From contig NZ_LT630003.1 of the NCBI RefSeq assembly GCF_900105615.1, forward strand, positions 1,302,001 through 1,366,000: a DNA stretch of 64,000 bases, given 5' to 3'. Within the stretch, counting starts at the first letter, position 1, and the number at the start of each line of letters is the position of its first letter. The DNA comes from Lacrimispora sphenoides JCM 1415 (GTDB lineage Bacteria; Bacillota; Clostridia; Lachnospirales; Lachnospiraceae). The notes beneath the pieces are model-generated. The model was not told the origin of the DNA and ran no database searches. It saw nothing but the letters and a program-made list of their open reading frames with translations. This document shows, piece by piece, positions 1-8,303 of this stretch. The position numbers and the translations under genes were made by a program.

Positions 1-9
1 AATGAAAAA

Positions 10-1242
10 ATGTTTGTTATTTATAATGAAAGAACAAGAAAGCCGATCAAGGTCTGGCTGGAAAATATAGATCAGATAGAAGAAAGCTGTTTGGAGCAGG
101 CGTATCACCTGGCCGATCTGCCATTTGTACATAAGTGGGTATGCCTGATGCCGGATACGCATACCGGCATGGGAATGCCCATCGGTGGCGTGCTAGCCAC
201 CAGCGGCGTCATTATTCCCAACGCAGTTGGCGTGGATATCGGCTGCGGAATGAACTTTGTCTCTACCAATATTAAGGCTGCCACGCTTAAAGAAGTAATG
301 ACAGGTAACGGCACGTTGGTGCAGACTATCATCGCAGATATTATGCGAAATGTTCCTGTGGGTTTTAAATCCCATAAAGAAAAACAGCTATCCCAGGTAC
401 TGGATCAAGCTCTTACTCGGGTGGAACAATACCAAAGCAACCCGGATCTGTTTCCTTTGATTGAATCTGCTTATTACCAGGTAGGCACCCTGGGCGGTGG
501 AAATCATTTTATTGAACTGCAGGAAGATCAGGATGGCTACTTAGGAATTATGTTACATTCCGGCAGCCGCCATTTTGGCAAGAGCATCTGTGATGCTTAC
601 CATAAGAAAGCCAGAGCCTTGAATACGACATGGTATTCACAGGTGCCCGATGAATATCGGCTTGCGTTTCTGCCGGTTGATTCAAAGGAAGGGCAGGAAT
701 ACATTACATGGATGAATCTGGCTATGGACTATGCCTTTGAAAATCGGGCCCGGATGATGGAACACGTGAAAAATATTGTTGCCTCTAAAATTCAGAAGTA
801 TTTAAACCAGGAGGTTTTGTTTGGTCACGAGATTAACTGCCATCATAACTATGCAGCTTTGGAAAATCACTATGATAAAAATGTCTGGGTACACCGCAAA
901 GGTGCCACCAGAGTCCGAAATGGGGAACTGGCAGTAATTCCTGGTGCAATGGGATCCTACAGCTATGTGGTCAAAGGAAAGGGAAATGAAGAGAGTTTTT
1001 GTACATCTTCCCACGGTGCTGGCCGGGCTTATTCCCGTAAGGGCGCAATGGCTGCCTTTAGCTGTGAAGAGGTCTTAAATGATCTGAAAGAACAGGGGAT
1101 TGTCCTGGGTAAAACGAAAAAGGCAGATGTGGCAGAAGAAAGCCGATTTGCTTACAAAGATATTCAGACTGTGATGGAAAATCAGACCGATTTGGTTGAG
1201 ATTGTCTCTCAGCTAAAGACCGTCGCAGTGGTAAAAGGGTAA
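10..1242 (+). CDS. rtcB: RtcB-type RNA ligase
   Basis: RNA ligase that joins a 2',3'-cyclic phosphate or 3'-phosphate end to a 5'-OH end using GTP and Mn2+. The 410 residues carry the family landmarks in order: PDTHTGMGMPIGGV near 48-61, VDIGCGMN with metal ligands Asp76 and Cys79, GGGNHFIEL, HSGSRHFG, HEINCHHNY, HRKGATR, and SSHGAGRAYS, whose His335 is the residue guanylylated in the family. The length suits short bacterial RtcB. Only nine bases precede the ATG and the frame is open to the window edge, so the ribosome site and any extension are not visible. No rtcA or rtcR is seen. Downstream come a structured RNA region and a slipin, which suggests an RNA-repair locus. The enzyme assignment is firm; its substrate is not visible. 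Confidence 0.96.
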   Translation: MFVIYNERTRKPIKVWLENIDQIEESCLEQAYHLADLPFVHKWVCLMPDTHTGMGMPIGGVLATSGVIIPNAVGVDIGCGMNFVSTNIKAATLKEVMTGNGTLVQTIIADIMRNVPVGFKSHKEKQLSQVLDQALTRVEQYQSNPDLFPLIESAYYQVGTLGGGNHFIELQEDQDGYLGIMLHSGSRHFGKSICDAYHKKARALNTTWYSQVPDEYRLAFLPVDSKEGQEYITWMNLAMDYAFENRARMMEHVKNIVASKIQKYLNQEVLFGHEINCHHNYAALENHYDKNVWVHRKGATRVRNGELAVIPGAMGSYSYVVKGKGNEESFCTSSHGAGRAYSRKGAMAAFSCEEVLNDLKEQGIVLGKTKKADVAEESRFAYKDIQTVMENQTDLVEIVSQLKTVAVVKG

Positions 1243-1256
1243 TTACCTGCTATATA

Positions 1257-1700
1257 CCAGCATTTAGAGCTGGATGGTGCCGGCTGTGATACAGTTCGGT
1301 ATGCCGCAGGAATTATATAAATGCGAGGTGGAAGGAAAATCCACAAGATCGCTCAAATTGATTGTTGCAGGTTCAAATCCTGCCGGTTATGGAACCGTAT
1401 CTCAATGGTAGAGAAATCAAAAGACACCTGCTAAGTGTCCCACTTTATGAAATGTAAACATGGTATCTGCCTGCCAGCGGAACCAGATAACCGACTAGCT
1501 CCGGTAACCCGGGGACGCCGGTATCGGTCCCGTAATGCGGTTATGGCAACAGAGAAGCAGCCTCGCACTGATCATTCGCTGCAGTACAGTTTTCGGTTCT
1601 CATGCCCGGCCAGAAGGAAAGTCAGAAGACGGCTTTCCGGGCGGCCGGGAACCAGATCAGAAACCAGGCTGAAGCCGATCGGTCCGCAGCATCTCTGTGG
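1257..1700 (+). ncRNA. Putative structured RNA between rtcB and slipin
   Basis: The 526 bases between rtcB and the slipin contain a dense series of perfect or near-perfect stems rather than a credible protein. Four hairpins have exactly 5-bp stems and 7-base loops, the geometry of tRNA anticodon and T arms: 1257-1273, 1328-1344, 1367-1383 and 1423-1439. Further on, ATAACCG (1487-1493) pairs with CGGTTAT (1538-1544) around two smaller hairpins, giving a three-way junction. CCCGGCC (1605-1611) pairs with GGCCGGG (1643-1649) and encloses a 6-bp stem at 1616-1621/1633-1638. More hairpins lie at 1651-1683 and 1684-1700. Whether this is one RNA or several, and whether it is processed from an rtcB transcript, cannot be told from sequence. 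The boundaries are approximate. Confidence 0.6.
1358..1420 (+). ncRNA. tRNA-like module in permuted order (bacterial Y RNA-like)
   Basis: TTGATT (1358-1363) pairs with AATCAA (1415-1420) and closes a module that contains, in order: a T arm with stem GCAGG/CCTGC and loop TTCAAAT (1367-1383); a hairpin CGGTT-ATGG-AACCG (1384-1397) where the acceptor stem would be, but closed by a loop; TA (1398-1399) matching tRNA bases 8 and 9; and a D arm with stem TCTC/GAGA and loop AATGGTA containing GG (1400-1414). T arm, closed acceptor stem, then D arm is the arrangement described for the tRNA-mimic part of bacterial Y RNAs (YrlA), which are often found near rtcB and the Ro homologue rsr. No rsr gene is in the window. 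The pairing is seen directly; the Y RNA identity is inferred. Confidence 0.55.
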
Positions 1701-1768
1701 CAGATATCAGGCTACATTCCCAAACAACATCTATAACAAGCGTGAATAATAAATAAGAGGTGAAAGCT

Positions 1769-2872
1769 ATGAAATATATAATTAATCAGAACCAGTGCGG
1801 TTTTTTAATGAAGGATGGTATTTTTATCAAAACCTTATACTGCGGAAAATACTGGTACCCGGGAATGCTCGGTTATCAAGTTGTAATAGAAAAAATGGAA
1901 GGTTCCGTCGGTTTTGGCACATTGCCTGTAGAGGTATTATTGCAGGATCAAACATTTGCTGATAAAGTTTTACATATCAAGATCCCCGAGGGACACATCG
2001 GCATTCTGCGATTAAATGGTGTGGTTCAGCAGGTGCTGACCGATCCGGTATATTTGTATTGGAACAATTGGAATCGATATGATTATGAACTGTTGGATAT
2101 GAGAGAGCCGAAAATGAAGGCGGAGATCACCAAATCCTGCCTGGCACATATTCCGTTAAAATATTATAAGAAAATTGAGATTAAAACGGGCGAAACAGGT
2201 GTTTTGTATTTTGACAATCAGATGGTGGGCGAATTAGCGGCCGGTACCTACTTTTATTGGACTTATGCCAAAGACGTAGTATGCCAGGTAGTTGATTTAA
2301 GAGCAAGATCCTTAGAGATCAACGGCCAGGAAATCCTGACAGCCGACCGAATCGGTATCAGAGTCAATCTGTTATGTACTTACCGGGTCACTCAGGTGAA
2401 AAGAATGCTTGAGACCATTAAGAATCAAGAAACTCAGATATATGCCTGCGTGCAGTTGGTGGTCAGAGAATTTATCGGCAAATATCGGTTGGATGAGATT
2501 CTGGAGCAAAAAGAAGAAATCTCCTGTTTTATCTGCACACAGCTGAAAGAAATGCAGGATGAATACTGCATCGAATTTTTGACTGTAGGGATTAAGGATA
2601 TTATCTTACCGGGAGAGATCCGGGAGATTATGAATACTGTGCTGATCGCCGAGCGGAAAGCTCAGGCCAATGTTATCACCAGAAGAGAGGAAGTGGCTTC
2701 CACTCGGTCACTTCTGAATACGGCAAAGCTAATGGATGAGAATAAAACGCTGTATAAATTAAAGGAGTTAGAGTGTCTGGAACGAATCTGCATGCAGGTC
2801 GGCAATATCAACATAGCCGGCAGCGGCGCACTGCTTGAGCAGCTGCGGGAGCTGATGGGCGGATACGTATAA
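1769..2872 (+). CDS. Slipin / band-7 (SPFH) family protein
   Basis: A 367-residue SPFH-domain protein. The region near residues 175-215 reads VDLRARSLEINGQEILTADR and continues into IGIRVNLLCTYRV, matching the slipin core. It is followed by GIKDIILPGEIREIMNTV and an Ala/Glu-rich helical stretch with AERKAQANVITRREEVAST, the usual oligomerisation segment. No N-terminal membrane helix is evident, unlike classical stomatins, so it is probably cytosolic or only peripherally membrane-bound. ATG 1769 is preferred because AGAGGTG lies seven bases upstream; an in-frame GTG at 1760 overlaps that ribosome site. It follows rtcB and the structured RNA in the same direction. Slipin genes have been noted beside rtcB in other bacteria, so a role in sensing or organising RNA damage is plausible but not shown. 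Confidence 0.85.
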   Translation: MKYIINQNQCGFLMKDGIFIKTLYCGKYWYPGMLGYQVVIEKMEGSVGFGTLPVEVLLQDQTFADKVLHIKIPEGHIGILRLNGVVQQVLTDPVYLYWNNWNRYDYELLDMREPKMKAEITKSCLAHIPLKYYKKIEIKTGETGVLYFDNQMVGELAAGTYFYWTYAKDVVCQVVDLRARSLEINGQEILTADRIGIRVNLLCTYRVTQVKRMLETIKNQETQIYACVQLVVREFIGKYRLDEILEQKEEISCFICTQLKEMQDEYCIEFLTVGIKDIILPGEIREIMNTVLIAERKAQANVITRREEVASTRSLLNTAKLMDENKTLYKLKELECLERICMQVGNINIAGSGALLEQLRELMGGYV

Positions 2873-2886
2873 ACATAAATGACAGA

Positions 2887-2943
2887 TTTCACAAATGGGC
2901 TGCCCTTGGCACGGAAATGTGCCAGAGGTGCCTGTTTGTGAAA
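2887..2943. terminator. Hairpin between convergent genes
   Basis: TTTCACAAA (2887-2895) pairs with TTTGTGAAA (2935-2943), and an inner stem TGGCAC (2907-2912)/GTGCCA (2919-2924) has a 6-base loop. It lies exactly between the end of the slipin gene and the end of the oppositely directed response regulator gene, so it probably ends transcription from both sides. Confidence 0.55.
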
Positions 2944-2944
2944 T

Positions 2945-3634
2945 TTACGCCTTAAGCCGATACCCCGCACCCCGCACCGTCTGGATATACCGGGGGTTGC
3001 CTGGATCTTCCTCTATTTTGTCCCTCAGACGGTTGATGTGGACGGCGACAGTGGCATTATCGCCCATGGCCTCCATACCCCAGATACGCTCGTAAAGCGT
3101 TTCCCGGTTAAAGACCACATCTTCGTTGAGTGCCATAAACAGTAAAAGCTCATATTCCTTGTTTTTCAGTTCGATTTCAATGTCATTTACATAGACTCTG
3201 CGAGTATCGGTGTTGATGCGGATATTGCCAAAGGTAATCTGTATCGGCGCGGTCCTATCCGATTTCTTCAATCTGGCATATTGAGCCAGGTGCGCCTTAA
3301 CCCGTGCTACCAGCACACTGGGAGAAAAAGGCTTCTCAATGTAGTCATCTGCGCCAAGTCCGAGTCCGCGTATCTTATCAATATCCTCCCAACGGGCCGT
3401 GACCATCAGGATAGGAATGTCCAGTGTCTCCCGCAGCTTGCGGCAGATGGTAAAACCGTCAATACCGGGAAGCATAAGATCAAGCAGGATCAGATCGTAG
3501 CAGCCCTGTAATGCTTTTTCCAAACCGATATTTCCATTCGTCGCAATTTCCACCTCAAAATTATGGATTTCAAGGTAATCTCGCTCAATTGCTGCGATTG
3601 CTGTATCATCTTCTATAATCAGTATTTTCTCCAT
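2945..3634 (-). CDS. OmpR/PhoB-family response regulator
   Basis: A 229-residue two-domain regulator. The receiver domain (1-115) has acidic residues Glu8, Asp9 and Asp10, phospho-acceptor Asp52 in LILLDLMLP, Thr79 in MVTA and Lys101 in EKPF. The C-terminal winged helix (about 130-229) has RETLYERIWG and ends in the usual TVRGAGYRLKA. It sits one base downstream of its histidine kinase on the same strand, so the pair is one operon. The operon diverges from the P-type ATPase gene, which is a likely target; tandem repeats typical of this regulator class lie in that promoter region. The signal is unknown. Confidence 0.95.
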   Translation of the reverse strand: MEKILIIEDDTAIAAIERDYLEIHNFEVEIATNGNIGLEKALQGCYDLILLDLMLPGIDGFTICRKLRETLDIPILMVTARWEDIDKIRGLGLGADDYIEKPFSPSVLVARVKAHLAQYARLKKSDRTAPIQITFGNIRINTDTRRVYVNDIEIELKNKEYELLLFMALNEDVVFNRETLYERIWGMEAMGDNATVAVHINRLRDKIEEDPGNPRYIQTVRGAGYRLKA

Positions 3635-3635
3635 A

Positions 3636-5108
3636 TTATTCCTCCGCTTTTGGCAGCCAAATTACAAGTTCCAAACCACCGTTTTTGCCAGCTTTTGCGT
3701 CAATCGTTCCATTCATGCGTTGTATCGCATTGGCGGCGATCGCAAGACCAAGACCGCTTCCGCGATGAGGATCCTGCCGGGAAGGATCGCTGCGATAAAA
3801 CACTTCGAACAGGTGGGACAGTGCTTCGTTTGGAACACCTGGTCCATCGTCACAAAGGGAAAGGCAGTATCCGCCGTTTTCTTCCCACAGGGAGATGGTC
3901 AGAGTACCTTTATCCTTCGTTTTATACTTGGCGCTGTTCTCCATAATGTTGGTCATCACACGCCGAAGCTGGTCCGGGTCAGCCAACACCGCAGCCGGGA
4001 CAAGAGCATTGGCGGATAAAACCAGTCCCTTTTCCTCATACTCTGTCCCTAATGCCCGTAGGAACTGCCGTACTTCATCGTCAAGCCGTAGGAGCTCCGG
4101 GTTATCTGGGTATTCACCAAGCTCCATCTTGGAGAACAGGAAAATCTTGGACAGCATACGGTCAATGTCTTCTGCTTTGCTTTTGATGATTTCTAAATAT
4201 CCTTTTTGGTTTTCCGGTGTTTTGGCAATACCATCCAGAAGCCCTTCCACATAAGCCTGTATAGAAGTCAATGGACTGCGCAGGTCATGGGAGATACCGG
4301 CCAGCAATTCCTTGCGGCTTTGCTCATGCTGGTCAGTCAGCTCTACCGAGGCTTTGAGCCGGGCGGCCATTTCATTGAAATCGGCACAAATAGGTGCGAA
4401 CTCGTCTTGACAATCATATACAATGCGGTGCTCTAAATTTCCATCGCTGATCTGTCTTACGCCGTCAGAAAGAATGTTCAGCGGCTGTTCGATTTTCTGG
4501 AACACAAACTTCGTAAGAAATCGGTTAGTAAGCAGGATAGAGAAGAGTATGGCAATCAAAAGAATAACCGCCTGTATTACAAGGACAACTTTCAGGATAC
4601 GATAGGATAGCTTTGAAGGGCTGGCAAAAATGGCGATGCGGTAAACGGCGCCATTATTTTCGACTTGCTGAACATATAGCTCACGATTCCCGTTGGAAAC
4701 AAAGCCTTTTCCTCCCAATATCGCTTCAGCTTCCATCAGAATTCTATCTGCATCGGTTGCACTCCCATACTGATAGAGAGTTTTACCGGAAGAATCCACA
4801 GATAACGCTATGGAGTTTCTGTCCAGTATCCTGCTGATCCCAGCCAGATCCTCCGCAAGGTTTGCGTTCTTTTCTTTTTTCAGTGATTTCTCGACGATCA
4901 TGGAAATGCCCCGGCTGGCCTTATAAAAGTCTTCGCTGTCATTAAAACCAAGACCCGAGCCAGATGTGACGACAAACCAGAGAATGCCAGCACAAACAAT
5001 TCCAATAAATGAAGTGATTACTACTGGTACAATGATCATCAGAATATTGGAAATAACAAGCCGTTTTTTTATTGTTATATTTTTATAAAATATTGCTTTT
5101 ATTTTCAT
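3636..5108 (-). CDS. Sensor histidine kinase (HAMP, HisKA, HATPase)
   Basis: A 490-residue membrane kinase. One membrane helix is near 18-48 and a second near 170-193, enclosing a short extracellular sensor region. HAMP follows at about 195-250, then the HisKA motif GISHDLRSPLTS with His274, and the ATP-binding boxes NIMENSAKYK, LCDDGPGVP and GSGLGLAIAANA. The frame opens at ATG 5123, but no ribosome site precedes that codon. ATG 5108 has GGCGGTG about eight bases upstream and is preferred. It is cotranscribed with the response regulator one base downstream. Candidates for its input include cations, given the divergent P-type ATPase, or envelope stress from antibiotics. Confidence 0.93.
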   Translation of the reverse strand: MKIKAIFYKNITIKKRLVISNILMIIVPVVITSFIGIVCAGILWFVVTSGSGLGFNDSEDFYKASRGISMIVEKSLKKEKNANLAEDLAGISRILDRNSIALSVDSSGKTLYQYGSATDADRILMEAEAILGGKGFVSNGNRELYVQQVENNGAVYRIAIFASPSKLSYRILKVVLVIQAVILLIAILFSILLTNRFLTKFVFQKIEQPLNILSDGVRQISDGNLEHRIVYDCQDEFAPICADFNEMAARLKASVELTDQHEQSRKELLAGISHDLRSPLTSIQAYVEGLLDGIAKTPENQKGYLEIIKSKAEDIDRMLSKIFLFSKMELGEYPDNPELLRLDDEVRQFLRALGTEYEEKGLVLSANALVPAAVLADPDQLRRVMTNIMENSAKYKTKDKGTLTISLWEENGGYCLSLCDDGPGVPNEALSHLFEVFYRSDPSRQDPHRGSGLGLAIAANAIQRMNGTIDAKAGKNGGLELVIWLPKAEE

Positions 5109-5265
5109 ATAAAACACCGCCATGTAAACAATATTTAAAAGTATAGCATAATTTTTTTTATTAGTCTTTAACCCTGCATAAACAATTAAAAAATATTTGC
5201 TGCTTTCTTATATCGCATGAAATGTAATTTTGCCATATCAGGGTAACTGTTTAGTTTATGAAGAG

Positions 5266-5305
5266 TTTAACTTCAATTTAACTGGACTTTATGTTTAGAT
5301 AATAT
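5266..5305 (+). promoter_or_regulatory. Tandem repeat operator and promoter upstream of the P-type ATPase
   Basis: TTTAACT occurs at 5266-5272 and again at 5277-5283, an 11-bp direct repeat of the sort bound by OmpR/PhoB-family regulators. The second copy contains a possible -35 TTAACT (5278-5283), 16 bases before a possible -10 TAATAT (5300-5305). The inverted repeat AGATAA/TTATCT covers 5297-5312. This fits activation of the ATPase by the divergent response regulator, but it is inferred only. Confidence 0.35.
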
Positions 5306-5442
5306 AACTTATCTGAACTGGCATAGCAAGTGGAAGATAAAAGGACTGATGTTCAGCCTGTCCATCCGATGATGAAAGTGGTGAATGTTCGATGATATGG
5401 TTAATAAACGGAAAATAAGACTGGATATAAATGGAGGAAAAT

Positions 5443-7755
5443 ATGGAGGCACCAATGCAAGGTCTGTCTGCGCAGGAAGTAAAGGAACGCAAAGAACGGG
5501 GAGATTTGGGAAAACAACCAGGTTCCATTACAAAAACCAAGGCGCAGATATTTAAAGAAAACATTTTTACATTATTCAATTTGCTCAATTTTATTATTGC
5601 GGCATTGCTTTTTGCTGTCGGTGCTTATTCCAATATGATTTTTATTGTCATTATTATTATCAATGTTATAATCGGGATTGCACAGGAACTAAAAGCGAAA
5701 AAACTGATAGACGAGCTGTCGATCTTAAACCGGCCAAAGGCAAAATTGATAAGAGATGGCAGAGAGATCGTTGTTGAAACCGAGGACATCGTTATAGATG
5801 ATGTAATGGTACTGGAAAGCGGACATCAAATCTGTAATGACGGGATTGTGCTTGGCGGTATGGCAGAAGTTAATGAATCGCTGCTAACCGGCGAAAGTGA
5901 TGCCATATTAAAGACAGAGGGCAGCGAGCTTTATTCCGGAAGCTTTGTCGTTACTGGAAAGTGTTATGCGAAAACAACGCACGTAGGCAGTGAAAATTAT
6001 GCCGTGAAGCTCATGGAGGAAACAAAAAAAACTAAGAGTGTTTCGTCTGAATTGCTCGGTTCCATGAAACAGGTGACCCGCTTTACAAGCTTTCTTATTG
6101 TGCCGTTGGGGATTCTGTTGTTCCTTGAAGCAATCATGCTCAGGCAAGTATTGGTTTCGGATGCGGTCGTATCTTCTTCGGCGGCACTTTTGGGGATGCT
6201 TCCCAAAGGATTGGTGCTCCTGATTGCTGTTTCGCTTGCAAACGGCGTTATCCGTCTGGCAAATATGAAGATTCTGGTTCAGAATATCTATTCTCTGGAG
6301 ACACTGGCGCATGTGGATGTTCTGTGCCTTGATAAAACGGGAACCATTACAGACGGTAAGATGAAGGTTAAGGAAGTGCTTCCGTTAAGGGATTTTCCGA
6401 ATAAAAAACTGTCACCGCTGATTCAGTCTTATCTTGCTGCGAGTGATGATAATAACGCAACCTTTCAGGCTCTTCAAGAACATTTTGGAACAAATTCTGT
6501 GTACCAGCAGACATATAAAATTCCATTTTCCTCCCTTCGGAAGTGGGGCGCGGTCAGCTTTAACACTGCCGGAACAGTATTCATCGGTGCGGCTGAGCGG
6601 ATTATGAACGTATTGCCTGCGGCTGTAGAGCACCAGATTGAAAAGGGCTGCCGTGCTGTTATAATAGGCATTTACGATGGTGAATGGCAAAATGAAAGAG
6701 AACTGCCGGATGAGATTGAACCGCTGTGCGCCGTTATTTTAGAAGATAATATTCGAAAAGGCACTGCAAAAACACTGGAGTATTTTCGCAAAGAAGGCGT
6801 TGACGTAAAAGTTATTTCCGGTGATCATATCAAAACAGTGTCTATCATCGCGAAGAAAGCAGGATTAAAGGATTGGGAAAATGCAGTCGATCTGTCCTCC
6901 TTTGGAGAGGACATGGATTATGACAGCATATGCATGAAGTATACTGTATTCGCCCGGGTGACGCCGAAACAAAAGCAGTTGCTTGTGATGGCTATGAAGC
7001 GCGCAGGACATCAGGTGGCGATGACTGGCGATGGTGTGAATGATCTTTTAGCCCTTAGAGAAGCAGATTGTTCTATCGCAATAGCCGAAGGCAGTGATGC
7101 CAGCCGCCAGATTTCACAGATCGTATTGTTGGATTCAGATTTTGCAAATCTGCCGCAGGTGGTGTTGGAAGGAAGAAAAGTGATTAATAATGTGACCAGA
7201 ACAGCAGGGGTATTTTTTATTAAAACGATCTATTCTTTGCTGCTGTCTATTTTCTTCCTGCTGTTTAATATGCCTTTTCCGTTTATTCCAATTCAAATTA
7301 CGCTGATTGACGCTTTTATTGAAGCGTATCCATCGTTTCTGACAATTTTTGAATCGAATACGAAGAGAGTCCGCAGCTCTTTCTTAAGGACAGCATTGGC
7401 AAATGCAGCACCATTTGCGCTGACTATTACAGCCGGAATCATTTTTATCAGCCTTACCTTACCATTTGATACACAGCAAAGGCAGACGATTATGTACATG
7501 CTTTTAATTCTGGTATCTATGCTTTCGGTTATTAAAAGTTGTATTCCATTTACAAAGCTGCGTGTATTTATTTGTGTTACAATGGTGTTAGGGGCATTTG
7601 GGGCGCTGTGGATACTGCCTCAGTTGTTTGAAATTTCTGTCATAACAACAGCGATGTTGTCTTATATAGGGAAAGTGTTTGTGGGACTGTTGCTAATTTT
7701 GACACTTCTGATCTGTATAACCCCCAAAATTGAAAAGCATGAAAACCTTGGCTGA
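5443..7755 (+). CDS. Cation-transporting P-type ATPase
   Basis: A 770-residue pump that couples ATP hydrolysis to cation movement across the cell membrane. Seen in order: an N-terminal pair of membrane helices (about 40-85), the actuator loop with ESLLTGESD, helices near 210-270 ending in GMLPKGLVLL, the phosphorylation motif DKTGTITDG with Asp297, the hinge MTGDGVNDLLALREAD, and about six C-terminal helices. MLPKGL replaces the PEGL or CPC of the classical subfamilies, which excludes a P1B heavy-metal pump. It resembles the CtpE-type group linked to Ca2+, but the ion cannot be read from sequence. ATG 5443 is chosen because GGAGG ends five bases before it; an in-frame ATG at 5431 includes that ribosome site. 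Confidence 0.88.
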   Translation: MEAPMQGLSAQEVKERKERGDLGKQPGSITKTKAQIFKENIFTLFNLLNFIIAALLFAVGAYSNMIFIVIIIINVIIGIAQELKAKKLIDELSILNRPKAKLIRDGREIVVETEDIVIDDVMVLESGHQICNDGIVLGGMAEVNESLLTGESDAILKTEGSELYSGSFVVTGKCYAKTTHVGSENYAVKLMEETKKTKSVSSELLGSMKQVTRFTSFLIVPLGILLFLEAIMLRQVLVSDAVVSSSAALLGMLPKGLVLLIAVSLANGVIRLANMKILVQNIYSLETLAHVDVLCLDKTGTITDGKMKVKEVLPLRDFPNKKLSPLIQSYLAASDDNNATFQALQEHFGTNSVYQQTYKIPFSSLRKWGAVSFNTAGTVFIGAAERIMNVLPAAVEHQIEKGCRAVIIGIYDGEWQNERELPDEIEPLCAVILEDNIRKGTAKTLEYFRKEGVDVKVISGDHIKTVSIIAKKAGLKDWENAVDLSSFGEDMDYDSICMKYTVFARVTPKQKQLLVMAMKRAGHQVAMTGDGVNDLLALREADCSIAIAEGSDASRQISQIVLLDSDFANLPQVVLEGRKVINNVTRTAGVFFIKTIYSLLLSIFFLLFNMPFPFIPIQITLIDAFIEAYPSFLTIFESNTKRVRSSFLRTALANAAPFALTITAGIIFISLTLPFDTQQRQTIMYMLLILVSMLSVIKSCIPFTKLRVFICVTMVLGAFGALWILPQLFEISVITTAMLSYIGKVFVGLLLILTLLICITPKIEKHENLG

Positions 7756-7790
7756 ATTCCAGCCTGACGCTGATCTCACGAGGTGAATAC

Positions 7791-8159
7791 ATGGAAAATT
7801 ATTCGCAAAAAGAGCTGGATGCTGCATTACAGCTTATATTTACTACCATCAAAAATTGTGAAAAAATGCAATTAAAATTTGCAGAAGGTACATCGCAGCA
7901 TTCTCTTTTAAAGAATAGAATTAAGGCTTTGTATATTTCAAAAGCTTTAATAGAAAAAGATAGTAATATAGGAATGTATACTAAAACTGATTTAATAAAA
8001 GCATTACCGCCTGTTCTGTCAATCATAAGCAAAACTGAGAAGGCTCAAATTAAATATGACAAAGAAACTATTCCGTACAGACGATTCACTCCGATCATAC
8101 ATGCAATGAATATTTCCAAAGACTTTATAGAGAAGGAGATATCGAATCGAACACCGTAA
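7791..8159 (+). CDS. Small two-repeat helical protein, unknown function
   Basis: I do not recognise this 122-residue protein. It consists of two related halves, about 7-60 and 67-118. Each has a run of helix with E-K-x-Q-x-K, an acidic/threonine turn, then an alpha-helical segment ending in (N)xISKxLIEK or (N)xISKDFIEK. The halves align without large gaps, so it arose by internal duplication. There are no Cys, no signal peptide and no membrane helix; it is Lys/Glu-rich and probably cytosolic. GAGGTG lies six bases upstream of the ATG. It starts 35 bases after the P-type ATPase and could be cotranscribed with it, although its base composition is more AT-rich and closer to the resistance island that follows. 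Confidence 0.75.
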   Translation: MENYSQKELDAALQLIFTTIKNCEKMQLKFAEGTSQHSLLKNRIKALYISKALIEKDSNIGMYTKTDLIKALPPVLSIISKTEKAQIKYDKETIPYRRFTPIIHAMNISKDFIEKEISNRTP

Positions 8160-8248
8160 ATTTTGCCAATAAAAGCCGCTGGTTATACTGTCTGAGTATG
8201 AATTTGGTGTCAGCATATTAGAAAAAGATTTTCTTTAGCCACTCTTTG

Positions 8249-8277
8249 TTGACTTTTCAAGTAAATAATAGTACAAT
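8249..8277 (+). promoter_or_regulatory. Promoter of the ABC-F/cfr island
   Basis: TTGACT (8249-8254) and TACAAT (8272-8277) are separated by 17 bases, a near-consensus housekeeping promoter. The resulting transcript would have about 400 untranslated bases before the ABC-F gene, containing two short reading frames and three hairpins. A weaker second promoter, TTAATT then TATAAT (8435-8440), may lie within the leader. Confidence 0.65.
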
Positions 8278-8303
8278 AATAAAAAATAATTCGAGGTGAA
8301 AAA

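Noticed and set aside
1423..1439. Anticodon arm of a normal tRNA-Ser (loop CTGCTAA would give anticodon GCT)
   Set aside because: The arm is separated from the D arm by eight bases instead of one, and no T arm or acceptor strand follows in the right order.
1435..1749. A 104-residue open frame starting at GTG with an Arg-rich product
   Set aside because: It has no ribosome site and an odd composition, and it runs straight through several perfect RNA stems. A structured RNA explains the region better.
2662..2970. Open frame on the minus strand across the slipin 3' end
   Set aside because: It is antisense to a well-supported gene and covers the bidirectional terminator.
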